Positions 22,492-31,811 are shown, counted from the first letter of the stretch. The stretch: DNA of 41,320 nucleotides from an uncultured Candidatus Competibacteraceae bacterium (GCA_903879705.1 CAIRMO010000079.1:1-41320); one strand, 5' to 3'. A program made the numbers and translations. Notes: a model not told the origin generated them from the letters alone.

Positions 22492-24759
22492 ATGCTTGAA
22501 ACCCTGCGCCGCATTGTCCAGGAAGTCAGCGCCGCGCCTGATTTACCCACTGCGCTGGCGGTTACGGTCAACCGCATCCGGGATACGATGCAGGTCGCGG
22601 CCTGCACGGTCTATCTGGCCGATGAAGACAACCGCGAATTTGTGCTGATGGCGACCGCCGGGCTGAATCTGCACGCGGTCGGGCGGGTGCGGCTCAACCG
22701 CCGGCAAGGGCTGGTCGGGCTGGTCGCCGAACGCCAGGAGCCGCTGAATCTGGAGGATGCGCAGCGCCACCCGCGCTTCCATCCCGTCGCTGAAGTGGGC
22801 GAAGACAATTATCACGCCCTGCTGGGCGCGCCGCTGATTCAATATCGCCGGGTGTTGGGCGTGGTGCTGGTCCAGGATCCCGCCATCCGCTGCTTTCAGT
22901 CCAGTGAGGTCGATTTTCTGGTCACGATTGCCGCGCAACTGGCCAGCATCCTCAATCACGCCATTCTCAGCGGGGCCACCCAGGAACTGCTGAATCCGCT
23001 GAAGGTCGGCGCTCGCGCCCTGCAAGGCGTCGCTGGCGCTCCGGGTATCGTGATCGGCGTCATCGCCATTCCCCATCTGCTGGCCGATCTGGACGATGTG
23101 CCCGACCGTCCGGCTCTCAATCCCGTTGCGGAGGAAGCGGCTTTCCAGATGGCGGTCGCCACGGTTGAGCAGGAACTGCGCGAGGCCAGCGACCGGCTGG
23201 CACCGCTGCTGCCGCCCACCGAACAGGCGTTATTCACGGTCTACCGGATGATGTTGAACAGCGGCAGTCTGCTGGGCGAAACCCGCGCCCGCATCCAGGC
23301 CGGTCAATGGGCGCCGGCGGCGTGGCGTGATGCAGTGCTGGCCCGGGTGCGGGTGCTGGAACAGGCCACCGATCCCTATCTCAGCGCCCGCGCCGAGGAT
23401 ATTCGCGATCTGGGTCGGCGGGTACTTAATCACTTGCGCGCCGAGCCGGCCCAGCCCACCGCCACGACCGGGGAACACTGCGTCCTGGTCGCCGAGGAGA
23501 TGAGCGTGGCCCATCTGGCGGCGATTCCGCCCGATCAATTGGCGGCGATTGTCTGTCTGCGCGGATCGGCCCTGTCCCACGTCGCTTTGCTGGCGCGGGC
23601 TATGGGCATTCCGGCGGTGATGGGGCTGGGCGACCGGCCGCTGGGCCGCTTTGAGGGCAGTGAAATCATCGTGGATGGGTATCAGGGCCGGGTCTACCTC
23701 AACCCCGATCCGGCGCTGCGCACCGAATACCGGCAACTGATCGCCGCCGAGGCCGAACGATCCACCGGGCTGGGCACTTTGCGGGACCTGCCGGCGGCGA
23801 CCCAGGATGGTCATGTGATTCCCCTGTACGCCAAGGCCGGCTTGCTGACCGACATCGCCGCCGCCCGCCAGTGCGGCGCTGAGGGGATCGGCTTGTACCG
23901 CACCGAATTCGCCTTCATGGTGCGCGATTCGTTCCCCAGTGAAGAAGAGCAATGCCAAATCTATCGGCAGATGCTGGCCGCGTTCGCCCCGCAACCGGTG
24001 GTGATGCGAACTCTGGACATCGGCGGCGACAAGACCCTGCCTTATTTCCACATCGAGGAGAACAATCCGTTTCTCGGTTGGCGCGGAATGCGTTTCACCC
24101 TTGATCACCCGGATATTTTCCTGATTCAGTTGCGAGCTATGCTGCGGGCCAACGCCGAATGGAACAACCTGCGGATTCTGTTTCCGATGATCACCACGGT
24201 CGAGGAAGTCGATGAAGCGTTGCGCTTGCTGACGCAGGCCCACGAGGAGTTGCAGGAGGACGGCTGGCCCACGGTGCGGCCCCCGGTGGGCGTCATGATC
24301 GAGGTGCCGTCCGCCGCCTGGCAGGCCGGTCAACTGGCGCGGCGGGTCGATTTTCTGTCGGTCGGCACCAACGATCTGACCCAGTATTTGCTGGCGGTGG
24401 ATCGCGACAACCCCCGGGTCGCCGGCCTGTATGACAGCCTGCATCCGGCGCTGCTGAAAACCGTGGCGTACATCGTTGAACAGGGGCAGGCGGCTGGGCG
24501 ACCGGTAAATCTGTGTGGGGAAATGGCGGCGGATCCGGGTGCGGCGGTGTTGTTGCTGGGGATGGGGGTCAACAGTCTGAGCGCCGGCCCCGCCAGTGTC
24601 CCCCGGGTCAAGTGGGCGATCCGCAGCTTTACCTTAACGGAAGCCCAGGAACTGGCCCGGCAGGCGCTGAATCTGGAGACGGTGCGCGAGGTGCATCAAC
24701 TGATCAATGCCGCCTTGCGCCGGGCCGGGCTGGGCGAGATCGTGCGTGAACTGGAATAG
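22492..24759 (+). CDS. ptsP: PtsP, nitrogen-PTS enzyme I (GAF-PEP phosphotransferase)
   Basis: A 755-residue EI-Ntr that takes phosphate from phosphoenolpyruvate and passes it to NPr, the first step of the regulatory nitrogen PTS. The N-terminal GAF domain (~residues 10-150) contains GLVGLVAERQEPLNLEDAQRHPRF. The EI N-domain (~175-400) carries the phospho-accepting His363 in GSALSHVALLARAMGIP. The PEP-binding barrel (~420-750) contains GIGLYRTEFAFM, MRTLDIGGDKTLPYF and NLCGEMAADP. ATG 22492 (MLETLRRIVQEVS) matches the usual family start; the frame open to 22402 crosses non-coding repeat-flanked sequence. No NPr or EIIA-Ntr gene is in the window. Confidence 0.95.
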   Translation: MLETLRRIVQEVSAAPDLPTALAVTVNRIRDTMQVAACTVYLADEDNREFVLMATAGLNLHAVGRVRLNRRQGLVGLVAERQEPLNLEDAQRHPRFHPVAEVGEDNYHALLGAPLIQYRRVLGVVLVQDPAIRCFQSSEVDFLVTIAAQLASILNHAILSGATQELLNPLKVGARALQGVAGAPGIVIGVIAIPHLLADLDDVPDRPALNPVAEEAAFQMAVATVEQELREASDRLAPLLPPTEQALFTVYRMMLNSGSLLGETRARIQAGQWAPAAWRDAVLARVRVLEQATDPYLSARAEDIRDLGRRVLNHLRAEPAQPTATTGEHCVLVAEEMSVAHLAAIPPDQLAAIVCLRGSALSHVALLARAMGIPAVMGLGDRPLGRFEGSEIIVDGYQGRVYLNPDPALRTEYRQLIAAEAERSTGLGTLRDLPAATQDGHVIPLYAKAGLLTDIAAARQCGAEGIGLYRTEFAFMVRDSFPSEEEQCQIYRQMLAAFAPQPVVMRTLDIGGDKTLPYFHIEENNPFLGWRGMRFTLDHPDIFLIQLRAMLRANAEWNNLRILFPMITTVEEVDEALRLLTQAHEELQEDGWPTVRPPVGVMIEVPSAAWQAGQLARRVDFLSVGTNDLTQYLLAVDRDNPRVAGLYDSLHPALLKTVAYIVEQGQAAGRPVNLCGEMAADPGAAVLLLGMGVNSLSAGPASVPRVKWAIRSFTLTEAQELARQALNLETVREVHQLINAALRRAGLGEIVRELE

Positions 24760-24869
24760 CGGTGCCGTCGCCGATGGCTAAAAATAGCCGGCCCGACATC
24801 CCCGGCAGCACTTGTCGCCGGGTTACGGGGGTAATTTTGCCGCATTCGGTTACAAAAAAATGAGCGAAA

Positions 24870-24910
24870 CTATCGAGCTAATACCGTTTCCCGATAGATT
24901 TTATCTTTTT
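24870..24910 (+). terminator. Possible terminator after ptsP
   Basis: CTATCG at 24870-24875 pairs with CGATAG at 24892-24897, followed by ATTTTATCTTTTT. The stem is short and the loop long (16 bases), so termination strength is doubtful. The 24760-24985 gap otherwise contains GGCTA-AAAA-TAGCC (around 24776) and the REP-like element at 24931. Confidence 0.3.
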
Positions 24911-24930
24911 CAGGTCAAAAACCACCCCGT

Positions 24931-24955
24931 TCGTCATACCCGCAAAAGCGGGATT
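24931..24955. repeat. REP-like palindrome upstream of the giant membrane protein gene
   Basis: TCGTCATACCCGC-AAAA-GCGGGATTTCC forms a CCCGC/GCGGG hairpin (24939-24943 with 24948-24952). It is the same family as 22353-22382 (GTCATTCCCGCG...). It ends shortly before the ribosome site of the next gene. Confidence 0.65.
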
Positions 24956-25012
24956 TCCCTCTTCTGTTGCGGATGAGGTTCCGGGGTGATGGACTCCAGC
25001 GGAGGACCAGTG

Positions 25013-28000
25013 ATGCAATGGACCCTTCTGATACTCATCGCCGCATTGTGGCTGATTTCGCCGATCATTCTGCTGATTGCTCTCATCGTGACTCGCCGGC
25101 AATTGCGCGAAGCCCGGCGGTTGCTGGCGGCAGCGCTGGCGAATAAACGGGTGCGGCAAACCGTTGATTCACCACCTCGGCCACTAGCCACCCCCGCGCT
25201 TCCTGCCTTGCCTTTCCCCGACCTGGAACCTACGCCGGTTCTCCCGCCGCCTCTTCGGCAATCACCGATGTGGGAGAAACCCCTGCGGGAAGCATCGGTT
25301 TCCGCGCCACCGTTGCCTGAACCTCCCGCATTCACTCCTTCGCCCCACCCTCGTCAGCGGGCCAGGGCGGGCTGGCGACCTGCTGCGCCGAATCCGCTGG
25401 AAAAAGCGCTGCAAACCCTGTCCGGTTGGCCGAAGCTGATCGCGCCGTTCCTGATGCAGAACATCGGCTGGTTTATTGGCGGGTTCTGCTTCGTGGCCGG
25501 GGCGCTGTTCCTGATCGCCAACACCCGCGGCTTCGTGAATGCCTTGGCAGTGTTCGGCAGTCTGGTCAGCGCGACCACCTTTCTGCTGTGGGCCGGCTAT
25601 CAGTTCCGCCGCAAGCGCCCGGAACTGGTGGTTGCCAGCAGCATGTTGTTGACCTTGGCGATGTTGTTGGCTCCGCTCGATCTGGCCGTGGCGGTGCGAC
25701 TGATCAACGCCAGCGGCGACACCGGGCTGCTGCTGATCGTTAGCCTGCTGATCACCGTGGCGACGCTGGCGGCGTTTGGAGTGGCGGCAACCTTGAGTAG
25801 CGCCTTGCTGGATCGGGCGCTGCAGGACCGCTACCCGACCCTGCTGACCGCGCTGGCGGCGTTGCAACTGGCTGCGCCGCTGGCGGTGATTCTGCCGGAC
25901 TGGCGGATGTTAGCGGCGCTGGATCTTCTGCTGCTGGCATTGCTCGCCTACAGCCTGCACATCTTCATCCACGAATGGTTGCGCCGGTTGTTTGTGGATC
26001 AATGGCTGACCACTTATTACGCGGTCGGGTTGCTGGTGTATGCCGCGACGGTGTCCTTCGTTCACCTGAGCTGGATCTGGCCGCAGCCATTGCCTGCCGG
26101 TTCCGCCGGGCCGTTATTGATGGCGCTGGGCGGGCTGCTGTTCATGGTCGACGCCGCTTTCAAGGACTGGGTGGACAAATATGCTGTGTTGTCCCGGTTC
26201 AGTTTCGCGCTCTATGCGTTATCGGCGGTCGCGGTGGCTATGGCGGTGCAAAACACCCCGGTGGCCTTGCTGACCCTGGCGCTGGGTGCGGCGCTGTACG
26301 GTTGGGTGACGTGGCGTTACCAGACGTTGCCGCCGCTGTATCTACTGCTGGTCTGCGTCGCCGGACTGTACGGCTTCAGCCTGCTCACTCTCCTGCCGCC
26401 GGCCTGGCACGGTCTGGCCAGTCTGCCCGGATTAGTGGCGTTGCTGGCTTTAAGTCATTGGGCGAGTTCCCGCTCGCGGGTCATGGCGCTGCAAGGTTTG
26501 GCGGTGTTTGGGATGCTGTTAATCGGTTTGACGGCATGGAGTCTGATCCGGGGAGAGCCGGGCTGGCTGGGTTTTGTGACCGGGATGACGGCAGCCGGGT
26601 TGGCCTATGGCGCGATCCGGCTGGCGCTGCAATGGCCGAGCGCTGATCCGCGCTGGAGTTGGGCTGATGCTGGAGTGGCATTGCTGGCGACTGCGGCGAT
26701 GGCTTATCTGCCGGATGGGTTGCCGTTGGGATGGGCATTGCGGACCGCCTTTGGCTGGCAGGCGTTGGCGACATTGTGGGCCGGACTGAGTTTGCTGGAT
26801 CGCCACCCGTCGCCGATCAGTCGCACGGTTTTCAGCGCTGCTGCACTGGGTAATATTGCGCTGGCGCTGACGTTGGCCGGGGTGAGTTTATGGCCGGGCG
26901 GGCTGGGACGACTGGAGGCAATCCTGTTGCTGTTGATGGCCGGCGGACTGTTGCTCTGGCTGAGTCTGGGCCTGCGACAACAACCGTTGTTTTATGCGGT
27001 GCTGGTGGTTGCAGCCGCTGTTGGCGCTCTCATCAAGCATGGCTATTTTCCCGGCCCCGGCACCGGATTGATCGAGTTTGGGCTGGTGCTGGGATTGTGG
27101 GCGTTCCTGTGGCGACTGGACTGGCGGGTGCGGATTCGGGAGGCGCTGCAAGGATTCGAACCCCCCCTCCTTATCCAAGGAGGGGAAATTGCTCGCGATC
27201 TGCTTTGCATGATCCGCGCTCCGCTGGAACAGGCGATGGCGTTGTTGTGGACGGTCGGGCTGGTGCATTTGGGCCTGTGCTTGCTGGAAGGCGCAGCTTC
27301 GGCGCAATGGCCGATGATCGCTGCATTGGCGATGCTTTCCGGAATGCTGTTGCTGGGCCGATTCCATCTGTTCCGCTGGATAGTGTTGCCGGTCACGCTG
27401 GGAGGGGCCGGACTGTTGGTGGGACTGGATCGGGCCGGCTGGAGTTGGCCGTGGATGGGCAATGCGGGCGTGCTGTACGCCCTGCTGGTCTGGCGCTTGA
27501 GCGTGATTGCCTTGGCGAAACCGACGACCTGGCGACTGGCAGGATTGCTCGGTTTCACTGTCCCCGGTGGGGTGGGGGGTGGGCAGCACGTTGAAGAGGG
27601 TCTGCACGGTTTTGCGTTCCTGATCGCAGCCAGCGCGGTGGCGGCCAGTCCGGCGCTGACCTTGCTCGGCTGGCCGGTGCTGCATCTGTGGCCAGCGCTG
27701 GCGACCTGCCTGTTGCTGTTCGTAATGACTGGCTGGCATTACCAAACCGCTGGCCATGCCTATGCCACGCTGATCACGTTAACCCTCGTCGTCTGGTTGA
27801 CCTGCCGCTGGCTGTTTCCGCCGAACGATCTGTTCGGTCTCAGCGAGCCGGCCCTGAATGCGGTGCTGAGCCTGAGTATGGCGGTCATGGCGATGAAACT
27901 GGAAGCCGGTTGGGCCGCCCACTGGGCTTTCTTCAAAAGGCCGCTCCAGCAGTTCAGCAGCCTGCTGTATGCCTTGGGGCTGGCCGGAGTCGTGCTGGCG

Positions 28001-30355
28001 GCATTGGCCGGCGATCCGGGTTTGCCGCTGTTCCTGATCCTGCTGGGCATCGCCTTGTTCCCGGTGGTGCGGCCGTGGTCAAGCGCCGCCGATTGGCGCG
28101 GGATCGGTTTGGCGTTACTGCTCGGCACTCTGGCCTGGAGCGTAGCAGCGCAATCCGGGGCCGGTTTTCAGGATGCTGGTGGAATCGCGATGGCCTGGGG
28201 CTATGCGCTGTGGTTCGCCGGCGATCGGCTATTGCCGCGCTGGAACGCCCGCTGGCCGGAATGGGCAGTCGCGCCGGGAACCTGGCCGCTGTTGGGCTTG
28301 ATTGGCGTATTGCGTGGCGCGATTGCCGGGTTCGCGGTGGACATCTGGCTGCTCGCTGTTGCCGTCGCTCTGCTCACGCCCTATCTGTTCCTGCTACTGC
28401 GGAATACCGCCTGGGTCGGTATGGCCTGGCTGGCGGTCATCGCCCTCACGGGCAGCGGGTTGCTGGCGGTTGGCGGCCTGGTCTTGAACCCGCTTACCGC
28501 AACCGTGGCCCTGTTCTGGCTGAACCTGTTGTGGGTGCTGATTCCGCTCTGGCAGCGATATGGGCTAACCGTGGCAGGGTGGCTGCAATGGCGGCAACAC
28601 GCATTGGAGCCGCCGCTGTTCTGGGTTCCGTTCACGGCGCTGGTCGTGCTGCTGGCTTATGCAATCCGCCTGCAAGGCACCGGTTGGTGGTGGTATAGCG
28701 TTCCCCTGCCCGGCCAATTCTGGATACTGGCCGGCGTGAGTGTGCTGCTGACTGCGACCGCTGCTCACGCCTTCTGGCTGCGGCAGAATCCGTTGCAGGC
28801 GCATACCCTGCTTGCAGCGGGAACGACAACGGTGAGCGCGGTGCTATTGGCATTGCATGTGCCGCCCGGCAGTTTCCCGATCGTCGTCGTGCTGTGGCAT
28901 GGCGGACTGCTGCTGGCCTGGCGCTATGGACCACACAGCGGGGAAGCCTGGCATGAGGCGCTGAACCTTTGGCTCTATCTACTGCCACCGGCGGCGCTGG
29001 TGTTGCTGTTTGTAACGCCCGGATTTAACTGGGGATGGTGCGCCCTGACGCTGGCGTTGCTGGGCGGATCGGTCATGGCCCGGGGTGTCTGGCAGGCTGA
29101 CTTCCTGTGGTTGAAAAGGGGGTTGATCCTGTTGCTGGCGGGTAGTTACGCGATCTGGCTGACTGACGCGAATCTGTGGACGTGCATCAGCCTGGCACCG
29201 TGGTACGCCTTGCAAACCGGTCTGCTGTTAGCCGCAGGTGTCGCACTCCAGACGCAGATCAACGCTCGGCTGGATGCCGTGACGGTTCTCGAACAACGGG
29301 AACGGCTGGCGTGGGGGTATGACCTGGAAAAAGCCCTTGCCGACGTGACACCGTGGTTGCTGCTCCTGACCCTGCTGTGGCTCGGATTGCACGGCGCAGT
29401 CTTGTTCATGGCGCTGATCGGGATGCGCTGGTCGATCTGGTATTTCGGTATTCCCGCCGATCCGCTGGCCTTTAGCGCGACGCTGCTGTTATTGACGGGC
29501 TGGGCGAGTCTGCGAGTCTGGCGGCGACCCGATGAACCGAATTGGCTGTATGCCGCCGCGTTGTTATTGGGCGTACTCGCGATTTATCTTCGGCTCATTG
29601 CGCTAGATCTGACGCCTTTTACGCCGTGGGATAGCGTTGCATTGCTTATTGCCGCCTTTGCTGCATTCCTGCTGTATCAGTTGACCGCGCTCCAGCCGTT
29701 TTACCGTCTGGCCTTGCTGTTGCCCATCTTGGCGATGCTTGCTGCGCCGTGGCAACTCGCCTCGCCGTGGCTTGGCGGGACGTTATTAACTTCTGCCGTG
29801 CTGTATTTGTCGCTGGCCGGGACTTTGCGAAATCCATTACCGCTATATCTGGGCATATTGGCGCTAAATGGCGCAGTTTATTTGTGGGCACCCTTGTGGG
29901 CTAGTCATTATGGCTTGTGGCAGTTCTACATTATTCCAGCAGCAGTGTCGGTTTTAGCACTGGCGCATTTACATCGGCGGGAATTGCGTCCGAAGGTGTT
30001 GAATGGTGTGCGACTGGCGGCGTTGAGCGCGCTATATGCCGGGGTGGGACTGGACGTATTTTTGCGCCCGGAACTGTGGGTCTTTGTTTTGGCGCTGGCT
30101 TTGGCAATGACTGGCGTGATCTTTGGAATTGCCCTAAGAATTCGTGCTTTTCTTTACGGCGGCGTGATTTTTCTGGTGCTGAACGTCATGGGACAATTGC
30201 TGCGCTTTTACCCGGAACAGGGCTTCAGCCGGGCCTTGATCCTGATTGGATTGGGTGCGGCGATTACTGCTGGTATGGTGCTATTCAATCTCAAGCGGGA
30301 AGCCATTATACAGCGCATCAGGATTATGCGGGCTGATTTGGTGGAATGGGAATGA
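25013..30355 (+). CDS. Giant many-pass membrane protein, function unknown
   Basis: A 1780-residue protein. ATG 25013 is preferred over the GTG at 24986 because GGAGG at 25001-25005 lies seven bases upstream. Residues ~2-25 are a transmembrane segment. A basic helical stretch (~26-48) and a Pro-rich linker (~50-125) follow. The rest is almost uninterrupted hydrophobic helices rich in Leu, Ala, Trp and Gly, roughly forty or more by eye. Conserved-looking openings such as NIGWFIGGFCFVAGALFLIANT recall DUF2157/DUF2339-type bacterial membrane proteins, but the size is about double. No catalytic motif is recognised. Two stretches (~residues 716-726 and ~850-865) look like translated repeats (PPLLIQGGE and PGGVGGGQHVEEG). 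It overlaps the next gene by 4 bases. Identification stops at 'polytopic membrane protein'. Confidence 0.85.
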   Translation: MQWTLLILIAALWLISPIILLIALIVTRRQLREARRLLAAALANKRVRQTVDSPPRPLATPALPALPFPDLEPTPVLPPPLRQSPMWEKPLREASVSAPPLPEPPAFTPSPHPRQRARAGWRPAAPNPLEKALQTLSGWPKLIAPFLMQNIGWFIGGFCFVAGALFLIANTRGFVNALAVFGSLVSATTFLLWAGYQFRRKRPELVVASSMLLTLAMLLAPLDLAVAVRLINASGDTGLLLIVSLLITVATLAAFGVAATLSSALLDRALQDRYPTLLTALAALQLAAPLAVILPDWRMLAALDLLLLALLAYSLHIFIHEWLRRLFVDQWLTTYYAVGLLVYAATVSFVHLSWIWPQPLPAGSAGPLLMALGGLLFMVDAAFKDWVDKYAVLSRFSFALYALSAVAVAMAVQNTPVALLTLALGAALYGWVTWRYQTLPPLYLLLVCVAGLYGFSLLTLLPPAWHGLASLPGLVALLALSHWASSRSRVMALQGLAVFGMLLIGLTAWSLIRGEPGWLGFVTGMTAAGLAYGAIRLALQWPSADPRWSWADAGVALLATAAMAYLPDGLPLGWALRTAFGWQALATLWAGLSLLDRHPSPISRTVFSAAALGNIALALTLAGVSLWPGGLGRLEAILLLLMAGGLLLWLSLGLRQQPLFYAVLVVAAAVGALIKHGYFPGPGTGLIEFGLVLGLWAFLWRLDWRVRIREALQGFEPPLLIQGGEIARDLLCMIRAPLEQAMALLWTVGLVHLGLCLLEGAASAQWPMIAALAMLSGMLLLGRFHLFRWIVLPVTLGGAGLLVGLDRAGWSWPWMGNAGVLYALLVWRLSVIALAKPTTWRLAGLLGFTVPGGVGGGQHVEEGLHGFAFLIAASAVAASPALTLLGWPVLHLWPALATCLLLFVMTGWHYQTAGHAYATLITLTLVVWLTCRWLFPPNDLFGLSEPALNAVLSLSMAVMAMKLEAGWAAHWAFFKRPLQQFSSLLYALGLAGVVLAALAGDPGLPLFLILLGIALFPVVRPWSSAADWRGIGLALLLGTLAWSVAAQSGAGFQDAGGIAMAWGYALWFAGDRLLPRWNARWPEWAVAPGTWPLLGLIGVLRGAIAGFAVDIWLLAVAVALLTPYLFLLLRNTAWVGMAWLAVIALTGSGLLAVGGLVLNPLTATVALFWLNLLWVLIPLWQRYGLTVAGWLQWRQHALEPPLFWVPFTALVVLLAYAIRLQGTGWWWYSVPLPGQFWILAGVSVLLTATAAHAFWLRQNPLQAHTLLAAGTTTVSAVLLALHVPPGSFPIVVVLWHGGLLLAWRYGPHSGEAWHEALNLWLYLLPPAALVLLFVTPGFNWGWCALTLALLGGSVMARGVWQADFLWLKRGLILLLAGSYAIWLTDANLWTCISLAPWYALQTGLLLAAGVALQTQINARLDAVTVLEQRERLAWGYDLEKALADVTPWLLLLTLLWLGLHGAVLFMALIGMRWSIWYFGIPADPLAFSATLLLLTGWASLRVWRRPDEPNWLYAAALLLGVLAIYLRLIALDLTPFTPWDSVALLIAAFAAFLLYQLTALQPFYRLALLLPILAMLAAPWQLASPWLGGTLLTSAVLYLSLAGTLRNPLPLYLGILALNGAVYLWAPLWASHYGLWQFYIIPAAVSVLALAHLHRRELRPKVLNGVRLAALSALYAGVGLDVFLRPELWVFVLALALAMTGVIFGIALRIRAFLYGGVIFLVLNVMGQLLRFYPEQGFSRALILIGLGAAITAGMVLFNLKREAIIQRIRIMRADLVEWE
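27157..27187. repeat. Dispersed repeat copy inside the giant membrane protein gene
   Basis: CGAACCCCCCCTCCTTATCCAAGGAGGGGAAATT contains the CCCTCCTT-ATCC-AAGGAGGGG hairpin of the repeat at the window start, here without the GGCGC arm. It is translated in frame as FEPPLLIQGGEI, a polar interruption within otherwise membrane-like sequence. Confidence 0.75.
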
Positions 30356-31167
30356 TGCTGAAAAAAGCAAATCAATCATCGCCATTGATCAAGCCGGTCA
30401 GCATAATCAGTCTCACTGATCCCGGTTTGGCACTGGCAGAACGGTTGCTGACCTTTCTACCCGAAGCCGAACATCTGCATCGGCCACAACCGTTTCAGGA
30501 TACCGTCCACGAACGGTTTTTGGCTGGACACCGGCTGATTTTATTCTGCGCCGTGGGTATTGTGGTGCGGACTTTGGGACCGGTGTTGCGCGATAAATAT
30601 CAGGACCCGGCGGTATTAGTGTTGGATGAACATGGACGGTTTGTGTTGCCGGTTCTATCCGGCCATGAGGGCGGCGCTAATGAATGGGCGCGGCGGATCG
30701 CTCAATTTCTCAACGCGCAAGCGGTGATTACCGGGGCGCAACGCTATACGCAGCCGCTGCTGGTGGCGGGAATGGGCTGCAATCGCGATTGTCCATTGGC
30801 GCTGCTGCTGGAATTGCTGGATGCAACGCTGCTCAGTCACGGATTGCAGCGTCATGAATTGAATGCGCTGGCCAGCATTGAACTGAAGCGGGATGAACCG
30901 GGCTTGCAGCAACTGGCCGAACGGCTAAATTTGCCGATCGTCTTTTATCCAGCGGCGATCCTGAATGAATACCGCGATCAACTGAGCCGCCCATCCGAAA
31001 TTGTGTTTCGGGAAACCGGCTGTTACGGCGTCGCGGAAGCGGCGGCGCTGGCTGGCGCGGAAAGCCTGGTTGAACATCATCACGGGGCGGAATTACTGAT
31101 TCCGAAGCAGAAAAACACTGATGCTACTTTGGCGGTAGCGCGAATTTACGGTAATCCCGAAAGCTGA
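30352..31167 (+). CDS. cbiG: CbiG-like cobalt-precorrin-5A hydrolase
   Basis: A 271-residue protein of the CbiG family, which opens the delta-lactone of cobalt-precorrin-5A in the anaerobic cobalamin pathway (cytoplasmic). The CbiG N-terminal/central region is clear: FCAVGIVVRTLGPVLRDKYQDPAVLVLDEHGRFVLPVLSGHEGGANEWARRIA. The C-terminal domain starts LLVAGMGCNRDCPLALLLELL and includes FRETGCYGVAEAAALAGA. It starts at ATGATG overlapping the stop of the giant membrane protein (ATGA), with GGAATGGGA as the likely ribosome site, so the pair is translationally coupled. No other cobalamin gene is visible here, so its pathway partners must lie elsewhere or upstream functions differ. Confidence 0.85.
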   Translation: MMLKKANQSSPLIKPVSIISLTDPGLALAERLLTFLPEAEHLHRPQPFQDTVHERFLAGHRLILFCAVGIVVRTLGPVLRDKYQDPAVLVLDEHGRFVLPVLSGHEGGANEWARRIAQFLNAQAVITGAQRYTQPLLVAGMGCNRDCPLALLLELLDATLLSHGLQRHELNALASIELKRDEPGLQQLAERLNLPIVFYPAAILNEYRDQLSRPSEIVFRETGCYGVAEAAALAGAESLVEHHHGAELLIPKQKNTDATLAVARIYGNPES

Positions 31168-31297
31168 GGTACGGGACCGGTTCAATACAATTAAGGAGGC
31201 GGGATTTTTGCCCTTTTCTACAACTTGGATCGGATTCCCGCATCGAGGTTGCGGCCGGGTTGTTTGCCCACCGTCCAATTTTATTATCGAGCGTGTC

Positions 31298-31345
31298 ATG
31301 TTCAACGTCCATCAAAGCAACTGCCTGGAAATCCTGACTGACTGA
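31298..31345 (+). pseudogene. 15-codon stub resembling the RecC N-terminus
   Basis: The frame reads MFNVHQSNCLEILTD then stop. RecC proteins typically begin M-x-x-V-Y-H-S-N-R-L-x-x-L, so the spacing of V, S-N, L and L fits the first residues of exodeoxyribonuclease V gamma subunit. Nothing RecC-like follows the stop. I read it as the cut end of a recC gene at the edge of the defence island. The match is short and could be chance. Confidence 0.35.
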
Positions 31346-31359
31346 TCGGTAGTGGGTTA

Positions 31360-31715
31360 CTACTTGATGCCATCCAGAAGAATCTGCCGTTTTTTATTAG
31401 CGGCAGCGGAAAGAACAGCTTCCGCTTCGCGCCGTTTGGTCTCATGGGCCGCGATTGTTTTCAGCAGGGTTTGCTGCTCGACTTGAAAAGATGACGGATT
31501 AATAAGCTGGCAATATCCCTTTCCCCGAAGTAGGTAATGTCTTCACCGAGGGAGTCCTTCATGCCGCGTTTGTAGAGGCGTTGCAGACGGTCGATGAGGT
31601 CTTCAGGGGTATCTTTGTTGGGAAACCACTGGAAGTTCAGAATTTCGGTCTCGCTGCGATCCTCACCGGCATTTTCGAAGCCCAGTATTCTGAAAAATTG
31701 AGAAAAGTCTGTCAC
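31360..31715 (-). pseudogene. Frameshifted remnant, possibly a restriction-modification specificity subunit tail
   Basis: A frame from 31715 to 31461 reads FSQFFRILGFENAGEDRSE...GERDIASLLIRHLFKSSSKPC and stops. Around 31490 the +1 frame takes over and reads NPSSFQVEQQTLLKTIAAHETKRREAEAVLSAAANKKRQILLDGIK to a stop at 31360-31362. That second stretch is a long charged helix with the 'EQQTLL..I..HE......A.......RQILL' pattern common at the C-terminus of type I HsdS or HsdM-like subunits. I did not identify the upstream part. It lies just downstream of mad8 on the same strand. Either two unrelated scraps or one frameshifted gene end. Confidence 0.4.
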
Positions 31716-31749
31716 AGGGGGTCAACCTCTGAATTGAGAATAGGGTCAA
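31696..31749. other. Short direct repeats, possible IS-end relic
   Basis: AATTGAGAA occurs at 31696-31704 and 31732-31740, and GGGTCAA at 31719-31725 and 31743-31749, each pair in direct orientation within 54 bases. The layout (TGTCACAGGGGGTCAACC...GAGAATAGGGTCAAAG) recalls the multiple repeated sites in IS21-family ends. No transposase is nearby. Confidence 0.3.
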
Positions 31750-31811
31750 AGGTATTTTGCCGATGGTTTAACTCTTGGCGCTCCAATAAAACGATGCCAT
31801 GCCATTCCGCT

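Noticed and set aside
23230-24444. Long minus-strand ORF (404 codons) opposite ptsP
   Set aside because: It is antisense to a secure gene, rich in Gln/His/Arg/Gly as expected for a mirror frame of GC-rich coding DNA, and has no recognisable motif.
26888-27757. 289-codon minus-strand ORF opposite the giant membrane protein gene
   Set aside because: Gln/His/Pro-rich antisense of Leu/Ala/Trp-rich membrane helices; the plus-strand frame is supported by a ribosome site and length.
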